Shown: positions 7,350 to 16,727 of the stretch, piece after piece
Numbering within the stretch: position 1 is the first letter of the stretch
Layout of the letters: each line of letters starts with the position of its first letter
DNA from: a bacterium
Lineage (GTDB): Bacteria; Bacteroidota; Ignavibacteria; Kapaibacteriales; UBA2268
Direction: 5' to 3'
NCBI GenBank assembly: GCA_024711295.1
Contig: JANJTB010000007.1
Location: forward strand, 1 to 64,000
Length of the DNA stretch: 64,000 nucleotides
Notes under the pieces: generated by a model
Seen by the model: only the letters and a program-made list of their open reading frames with translations
Told to the model about the DNA's origin: nothing
Database searches by the model: none
Program-made: the position numbers and the translations under genes

Positions 7350-8051
7350 TTGTTATTATTAATTATATGGAATAATAATACATATATTAAGTTTAATTTG
7401 GAAGAAGACTTTGACTTTTTATCCGGTATATACGAGCTAATGATAGATGTACCAATAAATAACAAATCAAGCTTAACCTTTCTACTGCCATATTCAACAT
7501 ATTCACTCAATGGCCAAAACATGAGTGGAATAGGAAATCTAACCGTCGGCATTAAGCATATATCCGAATCACCAAACCCTTTGCATGTTAAAGCTGCTGT
7601 ATCATTACCTACTATCAGCGATAGGGATTTGGTTGTATCGTACCTGAGCATTGCAGATTTCTGGAATTTTAATTATCATCTTTGGGGCGGAATGACTTTA
7701 GACATTGATTTAGAAAAAAGATATAACACAGGAAATGGTATGTTTTATGGATTCGGTATTGGTAATTTTATTGCCATCCCAACAGAATCCGAAGGCGAGA
7801 CAGAAGATTTTGTGAAGTTTGTGATTAAGGGTGGTTATGAAAAAAACAATTCGATTGGCTTTGACGTTGCTTTCAGAGGTATCTTTATGCTTACACAAAA
7901 TAATGAATTTGTCAATATGTTGAATTTGGGAATTAGTTACAAAACTGATTTAATTAATCCCAGATTATTTGTTGTATTGCCTGTAGGTGACAATTATTCA
8001 GAATTAATTAAAAATCTTTTAGGTTTTAGTATAAAATTTAATTTAAAGTAG
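7350..8051 (+). pseudogene. Outer-membrane beta-barrel protein, N-terminus lost at the element boundary
   Basis: From about codon 10 the frame encodes alternating beta-strand sequence of a barrel protein of roughly 220 residues ending in F-x-IKFNLK, a typical outer-membrane terminus with a penultimate aromatic pattern. There is no signal peptide. The first codons, rich in Leu, Ile and Asn, read from element-like AT-rich DNA. The simplest reading is that the element inserted into the gene and removed or displaced its 5' part. The original function is unknown; transport of hydrophobic compounds is common for such barrels. Confidence 0.65.
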
Positions 8052-8077
8052 ATTCTTTATAAAAATAAGAAAAAATC

Positions 8078-8124
8078 TTTAGGGCATACTTCCTGCATTA
8101 ATGTAAGAAGCTGCCCTAAAAATT
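8078..8124 (+). terminator. Hairpin after the barrel gene
   Basis: The arms TTTAGGGCA (8078-8086) and TGCCCTAAA (8112-8120) pair perfectly and are followed by AATTT. It lies between the truncated barrel gene and trmB and probably ends the former transcript. Confidence 0.6.
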
Positions 8125-8162
8125 TAATGAGTATTAATTTTCTAAATGGCAATTGTATTTTG

Positions 8163-8170
8163 TATATTTG
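8163..8170 (+). promoter_or_regulatory. TAnnTTTG-type promoter box
   Basis: TATATTTG matches the Bacteroidota -7 consensus and stands about 40 bp before trmB. A clear -33 box was not found. Confidence 0.4.
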
Positions 8171-8211
8171 CAATTCAGAATGTTGCATTATCCTGCATAG
8201 TTAATTAATAC

Positions 8212-8895
8212 ATGCTCAAAATGATACCGATAAATTATAAGAAATATCCTTTTATAGCTAAAATCCGGCACCACGTGTCGAGCAATAATTATTTACCAGT
8301 AACAGAACTTTCTATTTTGCCCGAAAACTACCCTCCTCCAGTAAAGTCATTAAATTGGAGTGAAGTATTTATTAATCATAAAGCTGCAAATGTTTTGGAT
8401 ATTGGTTGTGGTAAGGGAGTTTTTCTGATATCCTATGCATTATCAAATGAGAGTGATAATATTCTTGGCTTAGAGATAAGGTCTGAAGCTGTGGAATGGA
8501 TTAATTCCGTTGTTGACGGCGAGAGGATCCCGAATTGCAGAGCATTGTACTATAGTGTTGCGAATGACTTGCCTTTTATCGAAAGTGATACTATAGACCG
8601 AATATTTTACTTGTTTCCTGACCCCTGGCCTAAGAGAAGGCATTATAGGCGAAGAGCATTCAACCTTAAGTTTATCGAAAACTGCTACAGAGTGCTAAAG
8701 CCGGGCGCTTGTCTTTATTTGGCTACTGATGTTGACTATGTTGACGAATACCAGACTAAACTTCTCGAAGAATTCAGTAAGTTCGAGCTAATCCGACTCA
8801 ATGACAGAGATGAATGGAATTTCCCTACAACCAACAAAGAGAATTTTTGCATTAAACACAATATTGATGTATTCAGACTAATTTGCAAAAAATAA
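8212..8895 (+). CDS. trmB: tRNA (guanine-N7-)-methyltransferase
   Basis: This enzyme methylates G46 in the variable loop of tRNA using S-adenosylmethionine. The 227-aa protein has the SAM-binding motif DIGCGKG at residues 63-69 and the family signature FPDPWPKRRH at about 135-144. A second ATG three codons in (8221) could be the true start. It is the first gene of a plus-strand run that continues directly into an MscS channel gene. Length and motifs match the family. Confidence 0.93.
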   Translation: MLKMIPINYKKYPFIAKIRHHVSSNNYLPVTELSILPENYPPPVKSLNWSEVFINHKAANVLDIGCGKGVFLISYALSNESDNILGLEIRSEAVEWINSVVDGERIPNCRALYYSVANDLPFIESDTIDRIFYLFPDPWPKRRHYRRRAFNLKFIENCYRVLKPGACLYLATDVDYVDEYQTKLLEEFSKFELIRLNDRDEWNFPTTNKENFCIKHNIDVFRLICKK

Positions 8896-9825
8896 ATGAA
8901 CGAAACTATACAATCAATGGACATTTTAGTACGCATACTTGAGTATCAGTTTATACCAAAATTGATGGTATCAGCTGCAATAATAGTAGTGCTAGGATTA
9001 GTACGCTGGATTATACTTCGTACCGTTAATAATTATTCCAAAGAAGCCCGAATCAGATATAACTGGCGGAAATGGACTACACATGTAGGATTTTTGCTCA
9101 GTGCTGTACTTATTATCAGTGTTTGGTTTCGTGAATTTAGCTCAGTCCTTACGTTTTTGGGATTACTTTCGGCAGGTATAGCTATTGCTCTGCGTGAGCC
9201 GGTGGTAAACTTTTTCGGATGGATGTTTTTGCTTTGGCGTAAGCCTTTTTCGGTAGGTGACAGAATTAAAATCGGTGATGATATTGGTGATGTAATAGAT
9301 ATCAGAATATTTCAGTTTAGTGTTATGGAAGTCGGTGCATGGGTCAATAGCGATCAATATACCGGCAGAATAATTGACATTCCCAATGGTAAGGTATTTA
9401 CTCATCAACAGTATAATTACACAAAACAGTTCCCGCTGATATGGAATGAGCTAAGTTTTAGAGTCACTTTCGAAAGTAATACCGAGAAGGTAAAGCAATT
9501 AATATTGGAAGCTCTCGGAAACGAAAAATTGAATGTTAGTAATGAGTATATTGAACAGTTGAAAAATGTTGTTGAGGATTATGTAGTTTACAGTCCATCA
9601 GTCGAGCCATCTGTATTCTTCAAGGTGGTCGAAAATGGTATTCAGTTTACTTTTCGGTATTTATGCAAATTTAACGAAAGAAGAATTACTGAGCAAGTAA
9701 TCTGGGAGCATATCATTGCCTCAGTAAAATCAGAAAAGGAAGTGAAGTTTGCTTATCCAACGCAAAGATTTGTTGCGGGTATTGACTCAACAAGTCATCA
9801 GTCTAACTTTATGAGCTCTATCTAA
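8896..9825 (+). CDS. MscS-family mechanosensitive channel
   Basis: This 309-aa protein releases solutes when the inner membrane is stretched. Membrane helices lie near residues 20-40, 60-80 and 85-105, followed by the MscS-like pore and beta domain with ALREPVVNFFGW and FSVGDRIKIGDDIGDV. The C-terminal alpha/beta domain is present. The ATG follows the trmB stop directly with no gap, so the genes are probably co-transcribed. The exact subfamily cannot be given. Confidence 0.88.
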   Translation: MNETIQSMDILVRILEYQFIPKLMVSAAIIVVLGLVRWIILRTVNNYSKEARIRYNWRKWTTHVGFLLSAVLIISVWFREFSSVLTFLGLLSAGIAIALREPVVNFFGWMFLLWRKPFSVGDRIKIGDDIGDVIDIRIFQFSVMEVGAWVNSDQYTGRIIDIPNGKVFTHQQYNYTKQFPLIWNELSFRVTFESNTEKVKQLILEALGNEKLNVSNEYIEQLKNVVEDYVVYSPSVEPSVFFKVVENGIQFTFRYLCKFNERRITEQVIWEHIIASVKSEKEVKFAYPTQRFVAGIDSTSHQSNFMSSI

Positions 9826-9845
9826 TAACAAATGGAGATAATTAC

Positions 9846-11249
9846 ATGAGGCATTCTTTAAGATTTGTTTGGCAGGATATAAAGAACTATCTGTCACCAC
9901 GTATTTACAGCATTGTGAATATGGGTGACGGTGTAGATTACGAGGGTACAATAACTGCAATCAAAACCGGTGCGGGCCTCAAGGGAGCAGAGTTTTGGCT
10001 GTTGGTATGCTCCACTGTAATTGTAGCCATAGGAATGGACCTAAACTCTCCTGCGGTGATTATAGCCGGCATACTGATTACACCAATTCTTAAGCCAATA
10101 ATTGGTGTAGGGCTCGGATTTGGCATCAGCGACAAAGACATGATTTTCTCTTCATTAAAGAATTTTGCATTTATTGCGTTTGTAATTTTTACAACAGCAG
10201 TCTTTTATTTTATTATTACTCCATTGGGACAGCCCACTGCTGAGCTTAACGCCAGGGCAAAACCCATATTGCTTGACGTTTTGGTTGCAATATTCGGTGG
10301 TATTGCAATAATCATTAATTACTCACGCCAGCAGCGTTCGATAGCTTTCCCAAGAGTTATTATCGGTTACGCATTAATTCCACCGCTGTGTACATCAGGT
10401 TATGGATTTATACATGCTGATGCCAGGTTCTATTTCGGTTCGATTTATCTGTTTCTGCTAAATTCATTTTTTATCTCTTTGGCAATTTATACAGTTGTAC
10501 GATATCTTAATTTCCCCTTTCACAGAATTTTGGATACTGCAATGAGAAAGAAGATGCAGAAATCTATAGCTCTTTTGGCAGTGTTTTTAATTTTACCTTC
10601 GAGTTATATTTTGTATGATGTGGTGATACAGGCTAAGCATGACCGCAAAGCACAGACTTTTGTGAATAAGTATATATCAGGTTCAAATTTTGAAGCTATA
10701 CGTTGGGATTTCGATGATCAGGATTCTGTCAAATTCCTGAAAGTATTTGTTGCCGGCGAACTAATTCCGGAAGAAAAGGTTTCTCAATACCGTAAAGACT
10801 TCCGTAAGTACTTCCTTGATGATTATCATCTGAAGATTATTCAGATGCAGGTACCCGAAGCATCCAAAAGCCAGATTAAGCAAGAATTGGCAAATGAAGT
10901 AGCATTGAGTGTAATTAATCAGTTGCAGAAAGCTCAGGAAGAAAAGCAAATTAAGCAGGGCAAGATTGACAGCTTACAGCGGGTAATGCGAGAGCTGTAT
11001 CTTGATAAAGAGTATCTGCAAGACTTGAAAGCCGAAGTAGAAATTGCATTCCCTGAGGTTAATAATGTTAGGTTCGGATTGTTGGGTGCTGATATTCTTG
11101 ATACTGCATCAGGGAACTTAATGCCTGTTGCTCATGTATTCTTTGACAAAAAAGTGAACAGAAGAGTAAAAACTGTTATTTCCGATAGAATTAGCAATTT
11201 TCTGAGTGTCAAATTCAAAAGGGACTCTATAAAAGTAATATTTGAATAA
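9846..11249 (+). CDS. DUF389 / TIGR00341-type membrane protein
   Basis: This 467-aa protein has a hydrophobic core of several membrane helices between about residues 45 and 265. It includes GMDLNSPAVIIAGILITPIL followed by a glycine-rich GVGLGFG segment, characteristic of DUF389. The C-terminal 200 residues are soluble, with a coiled coil (residues about 340-390) and an alpha/beta tail. The function of the family is unknown. It follows the MscS gene by 20 bp, and both may respond to envelope or osmotic stress. Confidence 0.8.
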   Translation: MRHSLRFVWQDIKNYLSPRIYSIVNMGDGVDYEGTITAIKTGAGLKGAEFWLLVCSTVIVAIGMDLNSPAVIIAGILITPILKPIIGVGLGFGISDKDMIFSSLKNFAFIAFVIFTTAVFYFIITPLGQPTAELNARAKPILLDVLVAIFGGIAIIINYSRQQRSIAFPRVIIGYALIPPLCTSGYGFIHADARFYFGSIYLFLLNSFFISLAIYTVVRYLNFPFHRILDTAMRKKMQKSIALLAVFLILPSSYILYDVVIQAKHDRKAQTFVNKYISGSNFEAIRWDFDDQDSVKFLKVFVAGELIPEEKVSQYRKDFRKYFLDDYHLKIIQMQVPEASKSQIKQELANEVALSVINQLQKAQEEKQIKQGKIDSLQRVMRELYLDKEYLQDLKAEVEIAFPEVNNVRFGLLGADILDTASGNLMPVAHVFFDKKVNRRVKTVISDRISNFLSVKFKRDSIKVIFE

Positions 11250-11269
11250 TGGCTTTTTTATAACAAAAA

Positions 11270-13297
11270 TTAACTAGGGAATAATAATGAGAATTTTGTA
11301 CCAACTCCTTCAGTACTGATAACTTTAATTTTACCTCCGTGACGCTCGATGAATTCCTTACACAGTAGTAAACCAAGTCCTGTACCCTGCTCGCCGAGGG
11401 TTCCTTTTGTACTTATTTCGACATCTAACCTAAACAGTTCGTCAAGTTTATCCTTGCTCATTCCAATGCCATTATCTGATACGTATAGTTCAACGAAATT
11501 ATCTGTTCGTTCAGATTCAGTGCTGTCATCAATTCCGATTTTAACCTCTCCGCCGGGTTTTGTGAACTTTATGGCATTAGATATCAGATTTCTGACTATA
11601 GTATTTACCATGTTAATATCTGCATTTATAGTAGCGAACTCCGGAATAAGACTTTTAATGATTATGCCTTTTTGCCCTGCAATTTGTGAAACTAATTTAA
11701 TATTATTATTCACAATGTTTGATATGCGAATTAGTTCAGGAGTAAATTCGATTTTTCCTGTTTGCATTCTGGACCATTCAAGCAGGTTCTCTAATAATTT
11801 ATAAAAATTCTTAGCAGATTCATTCATATTCGTGCTTATTTGTCTCAGCTCATCTTTACCGAATAAATCAATGTTTTCTGCCATCAGTTGAGTAAGTCCC
11901 ATGAATCCTGAGAATGGTGCTTTGAGATCGTGGGCAATTATTGAGAAAAACTTGTCTTTAGCTTTATTTAAATCTTCAAGTTGCTTGTTATGCTGTTTTA
12001 TGATTTCTTCGGCTGTTTTTTGCTCGGTTGAATCAATCATAAAACCTTCAAACCCAATTATTTTACCGGATTTGTAAGCAGGATGAGCAGAGAATTTATG
12101 GTGTTTTATCGACCCGTCCTTGCATAATCTTGTGTATTCACCTGCAGGTATTGACTTGCCGTTTATAAGAGAGTTTGCAATGGCAATACCGTTTATGTCA
12201 TTAGGATCCACCTGTGTGATTGAATATGATTTTCCAAGAAGTTCTTCAGGGTTATCATATCCATGCATTTTAATAAATGCATCATTGATTTTTTGATAAG
12301 TACCTCCGGTATCAATGAAAAAGTATCCTGCATTTGTCTTATCAATAATATCATTCAGTCTGTGCTCGCTTTCCTTCAGCGCTTCTTCAGCAGCTTTTCT
12401 TCTGCTGATATCTCTTACAATTGCCCACCTTCCGGTAGGTAAATTATCATTATCAACTATTAAATACGACCTTAGCTCAACCGGAAATTTAGTTTTGTCA
12501 TTGCGGATATACTCTATTTCGTAAGCACTCGAAACGCCTTCGCTCAAGGCTTCTTCTGTAAGAATTTTACTTTCGTATTCTAACCAGTTCTGTGGAATTA
12601 TTTGATTCAGGCTCATCTCGAGCAGTTCACTTTCTTTATATCCGGTCATATCACAAAATGCACGGTTTACTTCAATTATTCTGCCTTCATTATTTACTTG
12701 AAGGTAGCTGTCGGTAATGCTTTCGTGAAGTCTTCTGTATTTCTCTTCACTTTGTTTTATAATTTCGAGTAATTGTTTATGTTTTTCAACTTCAAGATTT
12801 AGCTCTGTAGTTCTAACTTTAAGTATTTCTTCAAGATGTTCGGTATAATTTCTTACTTCAGTTTGTTGCTTTTCGTTTTCCATAATAATAACTAGAATAT
12901 TGATTATGTTGTTGACAGCACCTCTGAAAATGTTATATTCTTTTTTATCATTAATCCTTATAATAGCTACTCCAAATACATTCTTTGTAGTTTGCAGATT
13001 ATAAAGTAGTATTTCTTTTCCATCATCAAGAGTGATATGATTTTTTGCGGGGTTATTAATAAAATCCCTAAGAAATATCATTAAATCCTTATTTTGGTTA
13101 ACGTCGTCGCCAAAGCTTCTATCATATTCCATTGAATAAAATGAACATAGCTCTATAGCAGGCACTTGTTTTAGAGTACCTGCTATGAACTCTAATCTTT
13201 TTACATTGCTGGGCATAACATAAAGCATATTCTGAGCAGCTATCAACTGATTCAGTATTGTAATTTCGTCTCTTTTTATGACCGATTCATTTTCCAT
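11270..13297 (-). CDS. PAS-domain sensor histidine kinase (675 aa)
   Basis: This kinase autophosphorylates on His and would pass the phosphate to a response regulator. By eye the order is a GAF-like N-terminal region (to about 150), a coiled coil, two PAS domains (about 190-300 and 310-430), a HisKA dimerization domain with FFSIIAHDLKAPF, and a HATPase domain with NLISNAIKF, DNGIGM and GTGLGL. No membrane segment or signal peptide is seen, so it is cytoplasmic. It is the last gene of the four-gene operon, 13 bp after the MEDS gene. No response regulator is nearby. Confidence 0.9.
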   Translation of the reverse strand: MENESVIKRDEITILNQLIAAQNMLYVMPSNVKRLEFIAGTLKQVPAIELCSFYSMEYDRSFGDDVNQNKDLMIFLRDFINNPAKNHITLDDGKEILLYNLQTTKNVFGVAIIRINDKKEYNIFRGAVNNIINILVIIMENEKQQTEVRNYTEHLEEILKVRTTELNLEVEKHKQLLEIIKQSEEKYRRLHESITDSYLQVNNEGRIIEVNRAFCDMTGYKESELLEMSLNQIIPQNWLEYESKILTEEALSEGVSSAYEIEYIRNDKTKFPVELRSYLIVDNDNLPTGRWAIVRDISRRKAAEEALKESEHRLNDIIDKTNAGYFFIDTGGTYQKINDAFIKMHGYDNPEELLGKSYSITQVDPNDINGIAIANSLINGKSIPAGEYTRLCKDGSIKHHKFSAHPAYKSGKIIGFEGFMIDSTEQKTAEEIIKQHNKQLEDLNKAKDKFFSIIAHDLKAPFSGFMGLTQLMAENIDLFGKDELRQISTNMNESAKNFYKLLENLLEWSRMQTGKIEFTPELIRISNIVNNNIKLVSQIAGQKGIIIKSLIPEFATINADINMVNTIVRNLISNAIKFTKPGGEVKIGIDDSTESERTDNFVELYVSDNGIGMSKDKLDELFRLDVEISTKGTLGEQGTGLGLLLCKEFIERHGGKIKVISTEGVGTKFSLLFPS

Positions 13298-13310
13298 TTT
13301 ACCGTACTTT

Positions 13311-13937
13311 TTAATTTATTAATTTTTCCCTCAGATATTCTTCCGGTCTTATATAGTAAGGATTGTTGACTACCTGCCCTTTGACAATCATGTAAGGGTG
13401 TACCTTCAAACATTCCAGTATTGTAGCGCCGTCAAACTTGTTAACATCATATTGGCAGAGTGCTGTAATAGGATAGTCTTTGACTATAAGATTGATTTTT
13501 GACTCATATTCCATTAGTCTTTCCGAACCCGGTATTCCTTTAACTGCCCATTCCATCTCTGCCGTGCCTCTGGCACCTGAATATTCTTCTTCGATAGAGC
13601 GTAAATAAAAGTTTTTGAGAGTATTTAGCATTTCTTCCGGAACAAAAGTACCGGAAGGATGATAAACCTGATTAGTATTTGCGAGAACAAAACTTCGTTT
13701 AACATCTCCTTGACTTATATCAACTCCCAACTCTTCCAACCAATCTCTGACAACTGTTTTATCAACATTATCTGCAAAATATGCGACTCTTTCGTTGCCG
13801 GCAAGTCCACGTTCAAGAAATCTTGAGATGATGTATTTTCTTTCTTCCTCACTACTGTAAATAAGACAGATGTGAGTACCCATCTCGAAATGTTCTCCGG
13901 TAAATCCCATTTCAATTTCATGCGTTGCAGTGCACAT
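13311..13937 (-). CDS. MEDS-domain sensory protein
   Basis: This 208-aa protein matches the MEDS (DcmR-like) sensory domain over its whole length, from GTHICLIYSSEEE through the NERVAYFADNVDK and EWAVKGIPGSERLMEYE regions to the end. MEDS domains are usually attached to PAS kinases or HTH regulators. Here the domain stands alone between two kinase genes and would have to act through a partner protein. Spacing is 18 bp from the upstream kinase and 13 bp to the downstream one. Ligand unknown. Confidence 0.8.
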   Translation of the reverse strand: MCTATHEIEMGFTGEHFEMGTHICLIYSSEEERKYIISRFLERGLAGNERVAYFADNVDKTVVRDWLEELGVDISQGDVKRSFVLANTNQVYHPSGTFVPEEMLNTLKNFYLRSIEEEYSGARGTAEMEWAVKGIPGSERLMEYESKINLIVKDYPITALCQYDVNKFDGATILECLKVHPYMIVKGQVVNNPYYIRPEEYLREKLIN

Positions 13938-13955
13938 AAATCCTCCAAAAAAAAA

Positions 13956-16712
13956 TTAATTTAAAGGTAAGGCTAAGTAAAAAGTGCTCCCTATTCCGGG
14001 TTGGCTTTCGGCATATACCCTGCCACCTATTAAATTAGCTAATCCTTTTGCTATCGAAAGCCCCAGACCTGAGCCCTCGTAGCCGCGCGCAAATGATGTA
14101 TCTCCCTGATAAAATCTGTCAAATATTTTATCGAGTTTATCATGAGATATTCCTGTGCCGCTATCTTTAACATAAAATACAATCTCTTCTTGTGTTAATT
14201 CATATCCTAATTCGACTGAGCCGTTGAGAGTAAATTTGTAAGCGTTACTCAGGAATGCATTCAATATTTGGAAAATACTTTTCTGGTCATTATATATGAT
14301 TGAATGGTGAGTTGTTTGTGAGTTAATTTCTAAAGAGATTGATTTTTCTCTAAAGCTGTCTTTATAGACCATCAAAAGATCACTTAATACTTCTATTGCT
14401 TTAAAATCATGCTTCCTGATTTCTACTTGTTCAGTATCAATGCGTGCAATATCGAGTATATCGTTGACAGTATTCATGAGTCTGTTGCAACTTTGGTTAA
14501 GTAACTTGGTATATTCTGTCTTCTCTTCGTGCGAAATACTATACTCTGTGATAATTTTCGAAAAGCCCATTATACCATTTAATGGAGTACGTATCTCATG
14601 CGAAATATTCTGTAGGAAGGCTGTTTTAAGTTTCTCGCTTTCCTGTGCCTTTATCTTTGTGTTTATAAGCTCATTTTCAACCTGCTTTCTCTTAGTAATG
14701 TCCCTGATAACATATACCATACCTGTAGGTATATTATGCTCATCTCGAATTACATCTCCATTTACTTCTACAAACAAAGTAAATGTGTCTAAGTAGTTTA
14801 ATTCATATTCTTGAAGTCCTAATGGAGATTCAATCATTAGTTTTGTATTATCAATAGCTCTTTGCAGATCTTTTTGAGCAATGAAAGAAAGAATATTTTT
14901 TCCTATCAGTTTTTCTTTTGGAACAAAATCAATAGAATCAAATGTGTAGTCATTAACAAAATTGATATTGCCCTCAAGGTCAGTTCTGATAATTAAATCA
15001 GGAACTGTTTGTAATAATCCCCGATGCAACTCCTCGCTGTGACGCAACTCAGACTCTACTCTTTTTCTTTCAGTAATATCTCTCTGAATTCCTAAGTATC
15101 CTAATATTTCGTTATGTTCGTCGAGAATTGGTTGTGCAGAACCCTCAATATCTATCAGACTACCGTCTTTTCTTCTGTTTACGTACTCTCCAAAAATACT
15201 TTGCTTGTTTGTTAATTGATGCCAAATGTACTCAATTTGTTCAGGTGAACTTAATCCGCTTTTTAATATTCTGGGTGTTGCCTTGCCTACTACTTCTTCG
15301 TTACTAAACCCATAAACATTAGTAAATTCGGGATTAATGAATGTTATAATCCCGTCTTTATCAGTTGTAAAAATGATATCATTTGAGTTGGAAATAGCAT
15401 TATTTAACTTTCTAAGTTCCTCTTCTTTTTTCTTTATATCTGATATATCAATCATCAAACCGTAAAGATACTTAACTTTATCATTCTCGATTTCTAATGA
15501 AACAGTATCATAAATCCAGATATAATTACCATTTTTGTGCATCATACGATAGGTCATCGAATGACTTTCTTTCATTTCGGTTCTGCTCAAACAGAAATTT
15601 ATTGTTCTATCTCTGTCAACAGGATGAATCTTATCAGCCCACCAATCAAAATCTAACCACTCTTCCGGAGGATAACCCAAAATCTTAATACACTGCTCAG
15701 AGACATACAGCCATTTGTTGAGTGAAGGGTCGTAGCGCCAAAAGATGGCATCTACGGTTTCGGCATATTCTCTGAATATTTTTTCGTTCTTTATCAGTTT
15801 GTCCTGATATTCTTTACGTTTGCTGATATCTCTTGTAATTCCCTGTATTCCGACAGGGTTGTTTTTCTCGTCTCTTATGAATGAAACATTAAGCTCGGTC
15901 CATACAGTTTCTCCGTTAGCTTTGTAATACTCAATTTCAATTTTTCTGCTTCGGTTATAATCAACATTAGCTGATTTCTCCATCTGCATTTCCTGGATAT
16001 AAATCTCATTGAGCAATTGCAGTGAACTTTCGGGATGACGCATAAAAATAGGTTTAGATAAGTGCTCATCGGGTGTTTCACCTATTAATCCGTAAATTGA
16101 AGGACTGATGTATTTAACATTCATTTGCAAGTCTGTTATCCAAACCACATCACTGATATTATCAGCTAATGTGCGGTATTTTTCTTCGCTTTCTTCCAAC
16201 TTGAGTAGAATATTCTTGCGATCAGTAATGTTGCGGGCAAAGAATGAAGCTCCTACAATTTTATCATCTTTGTATATTGGATTAAATGATATTTCAATAT
16301 AAATATTTCCCAAAATAGTTGGTACTGCATCTTCAATCTGGTAACTTTCACCCGCGAAAGTCCTGTCGTATCTTGACTTCCAAATTTCCTTAATCTCAGT
16401 TGGAAGCGATTGTAATATATTAGAGCCATTTTTCAGTTCAACCCCAAATCCTGCCTTAAATTCATTACGAAATATTGTGTTAATATATATGATATCGTAG
16501 TTTGTGTTTATAGCCCAAACACTATCTTTGGTATTTTCGAGTATTGATTCCAGATTTGACTCAAGTAGTCTAAGAATCTCCTTCGTATCACGCAATTCCC
16601 CTGACTCATTAACATAAGAATTGCTTAAAAGTTCGTTTTCTGCGCGTAGTTTTGTAATTTCTTCTTTAAGTTGTTTTATGTATTCGTCTGTATTTATCAC
16701 TAAAACCTCCAA
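13956..16712 (-). CDS. Multi-PAS sensor histidine kinase (918 aa)
   Basis: A short N-terminal coiled coil is followed by about five PAS/PAC repeats (roughly residues 50-680). Next come HisKA with FLQNISHEIRTPLNG and a HATPase domain with DSGTGI and GSGLGLSIAKGL. No membrane segment is visible, so it should sense a cytoplasmic signal. It lies 15 bp after the 1083-aa kinase gene. Its dimerization motif (SHEIRTPLNG) differs from the AHDL type of its two operon neighbours, so the three are not simple recent copies. Signal and target unknown. Confidence 0.9.
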   Translation of the reverse strand: MEVLVINTDEYIKQLKEEITKLRAENELLSNSYVNESGELRDTKEILRLLESNLESILENTKDSVWAINTNYDIIYINTIFRNEFKAGFGVELKNGSNILQSLPTEIKEIWKSRYDRTFAGESYQIEDAVPTILGNIYIEISFNPIYKDDKIVGASFFARNITDRKNILLKLEESEEKYRTLADNISDVVWITDLQMNVKYISPSIYGLIGETPDEHLSKPIFMRHPESSLQLLNEIYIQEMQMEKSANVDYNRSRKIEIEYYKANGETVWTELNVSFIRDEKNNPVGIQGITRDISKRKEYQDKLIKNEKIFREYAETVDAIFWRYDPSLNKWLYVSEQCIKILGYPPEEWLDFDWWADKIHPVDRDRTINFCLSRTEMKESHSMTYRMMHKNGNYIWIYDTVSLEIENDKVKYLYGLMIDISDIKKKEEELRKLNNAISNSNDIIFTTDKDGIITFINPEFTNVYGFSNEEVVGKATPRILKSGLSSPEQIEYIWHQLTNKQSIFGEYVNRRKDGSLIDIEGSAQPILDEHNEILGYLGIQRDITERKRVESELRHSEELHRGLLQTVPDLIIRTDLEGNINFVNDYTFDSIDFVPKEKLIGKNILSFIAQKDLQRAIDNTKLMIESPLGLQEYELNYLDTFTLFVEVNGDVIRDEHNIPTGMVYVIRDITKRKQVENELINTKIKAQESEKLKTAFLQNISHEIRTPLNGIMGFSKIITEYSISHEEKTEYTKLLNQSCNRLMNTVNDILDIARIDTEQVEIRKHDFKAIEVLSDLLMVYKDSFREKSISLEINSQTTHHSIIYNDQKSIFQILNAFLSNAYKFTLNGSVELGYELTQEEIVFYVKDSGTGISHDKLDKIFDRFYQGDTSFARGYEGSGLGLSIAKGLANLIGGRVYAESQPGIGSTFYLALPLN

Positions 16713-16727
16713 AGGTTTATTTTTTTG

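Larger units (their letters stand above)
1..7370. mobile_element. Integrated AT-rich element with tyrosine recombinase and replication genes
   Basis: Every gene from 345 to 6987 is on the minus strand. They are markedly poorer in GC than the DNA to the right of about 7380. The order from the right is integrase, a 74-aa insert gene, two unknown genes, an excisionase-like HTH gene, a primase-like gene, a RepA-like ATPase gene and small coiled-coil genes. This is the content of an integrative element or phage satellite with its own replication module. No relaxase, capsid or conjugation gene is visible. The right boundary is placed where the host outer-membrane protein sequence begins. The left boundary is outside the window. 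Being a mobile element is well supported; the type of element is inference. Confidence 0.85.

Noticed and set aside
7346-7651. 101-aa minus-strand frame at the element junction
   Set aside because: It is antisense to the barrel gene, which has clear beta-barrel coding character.
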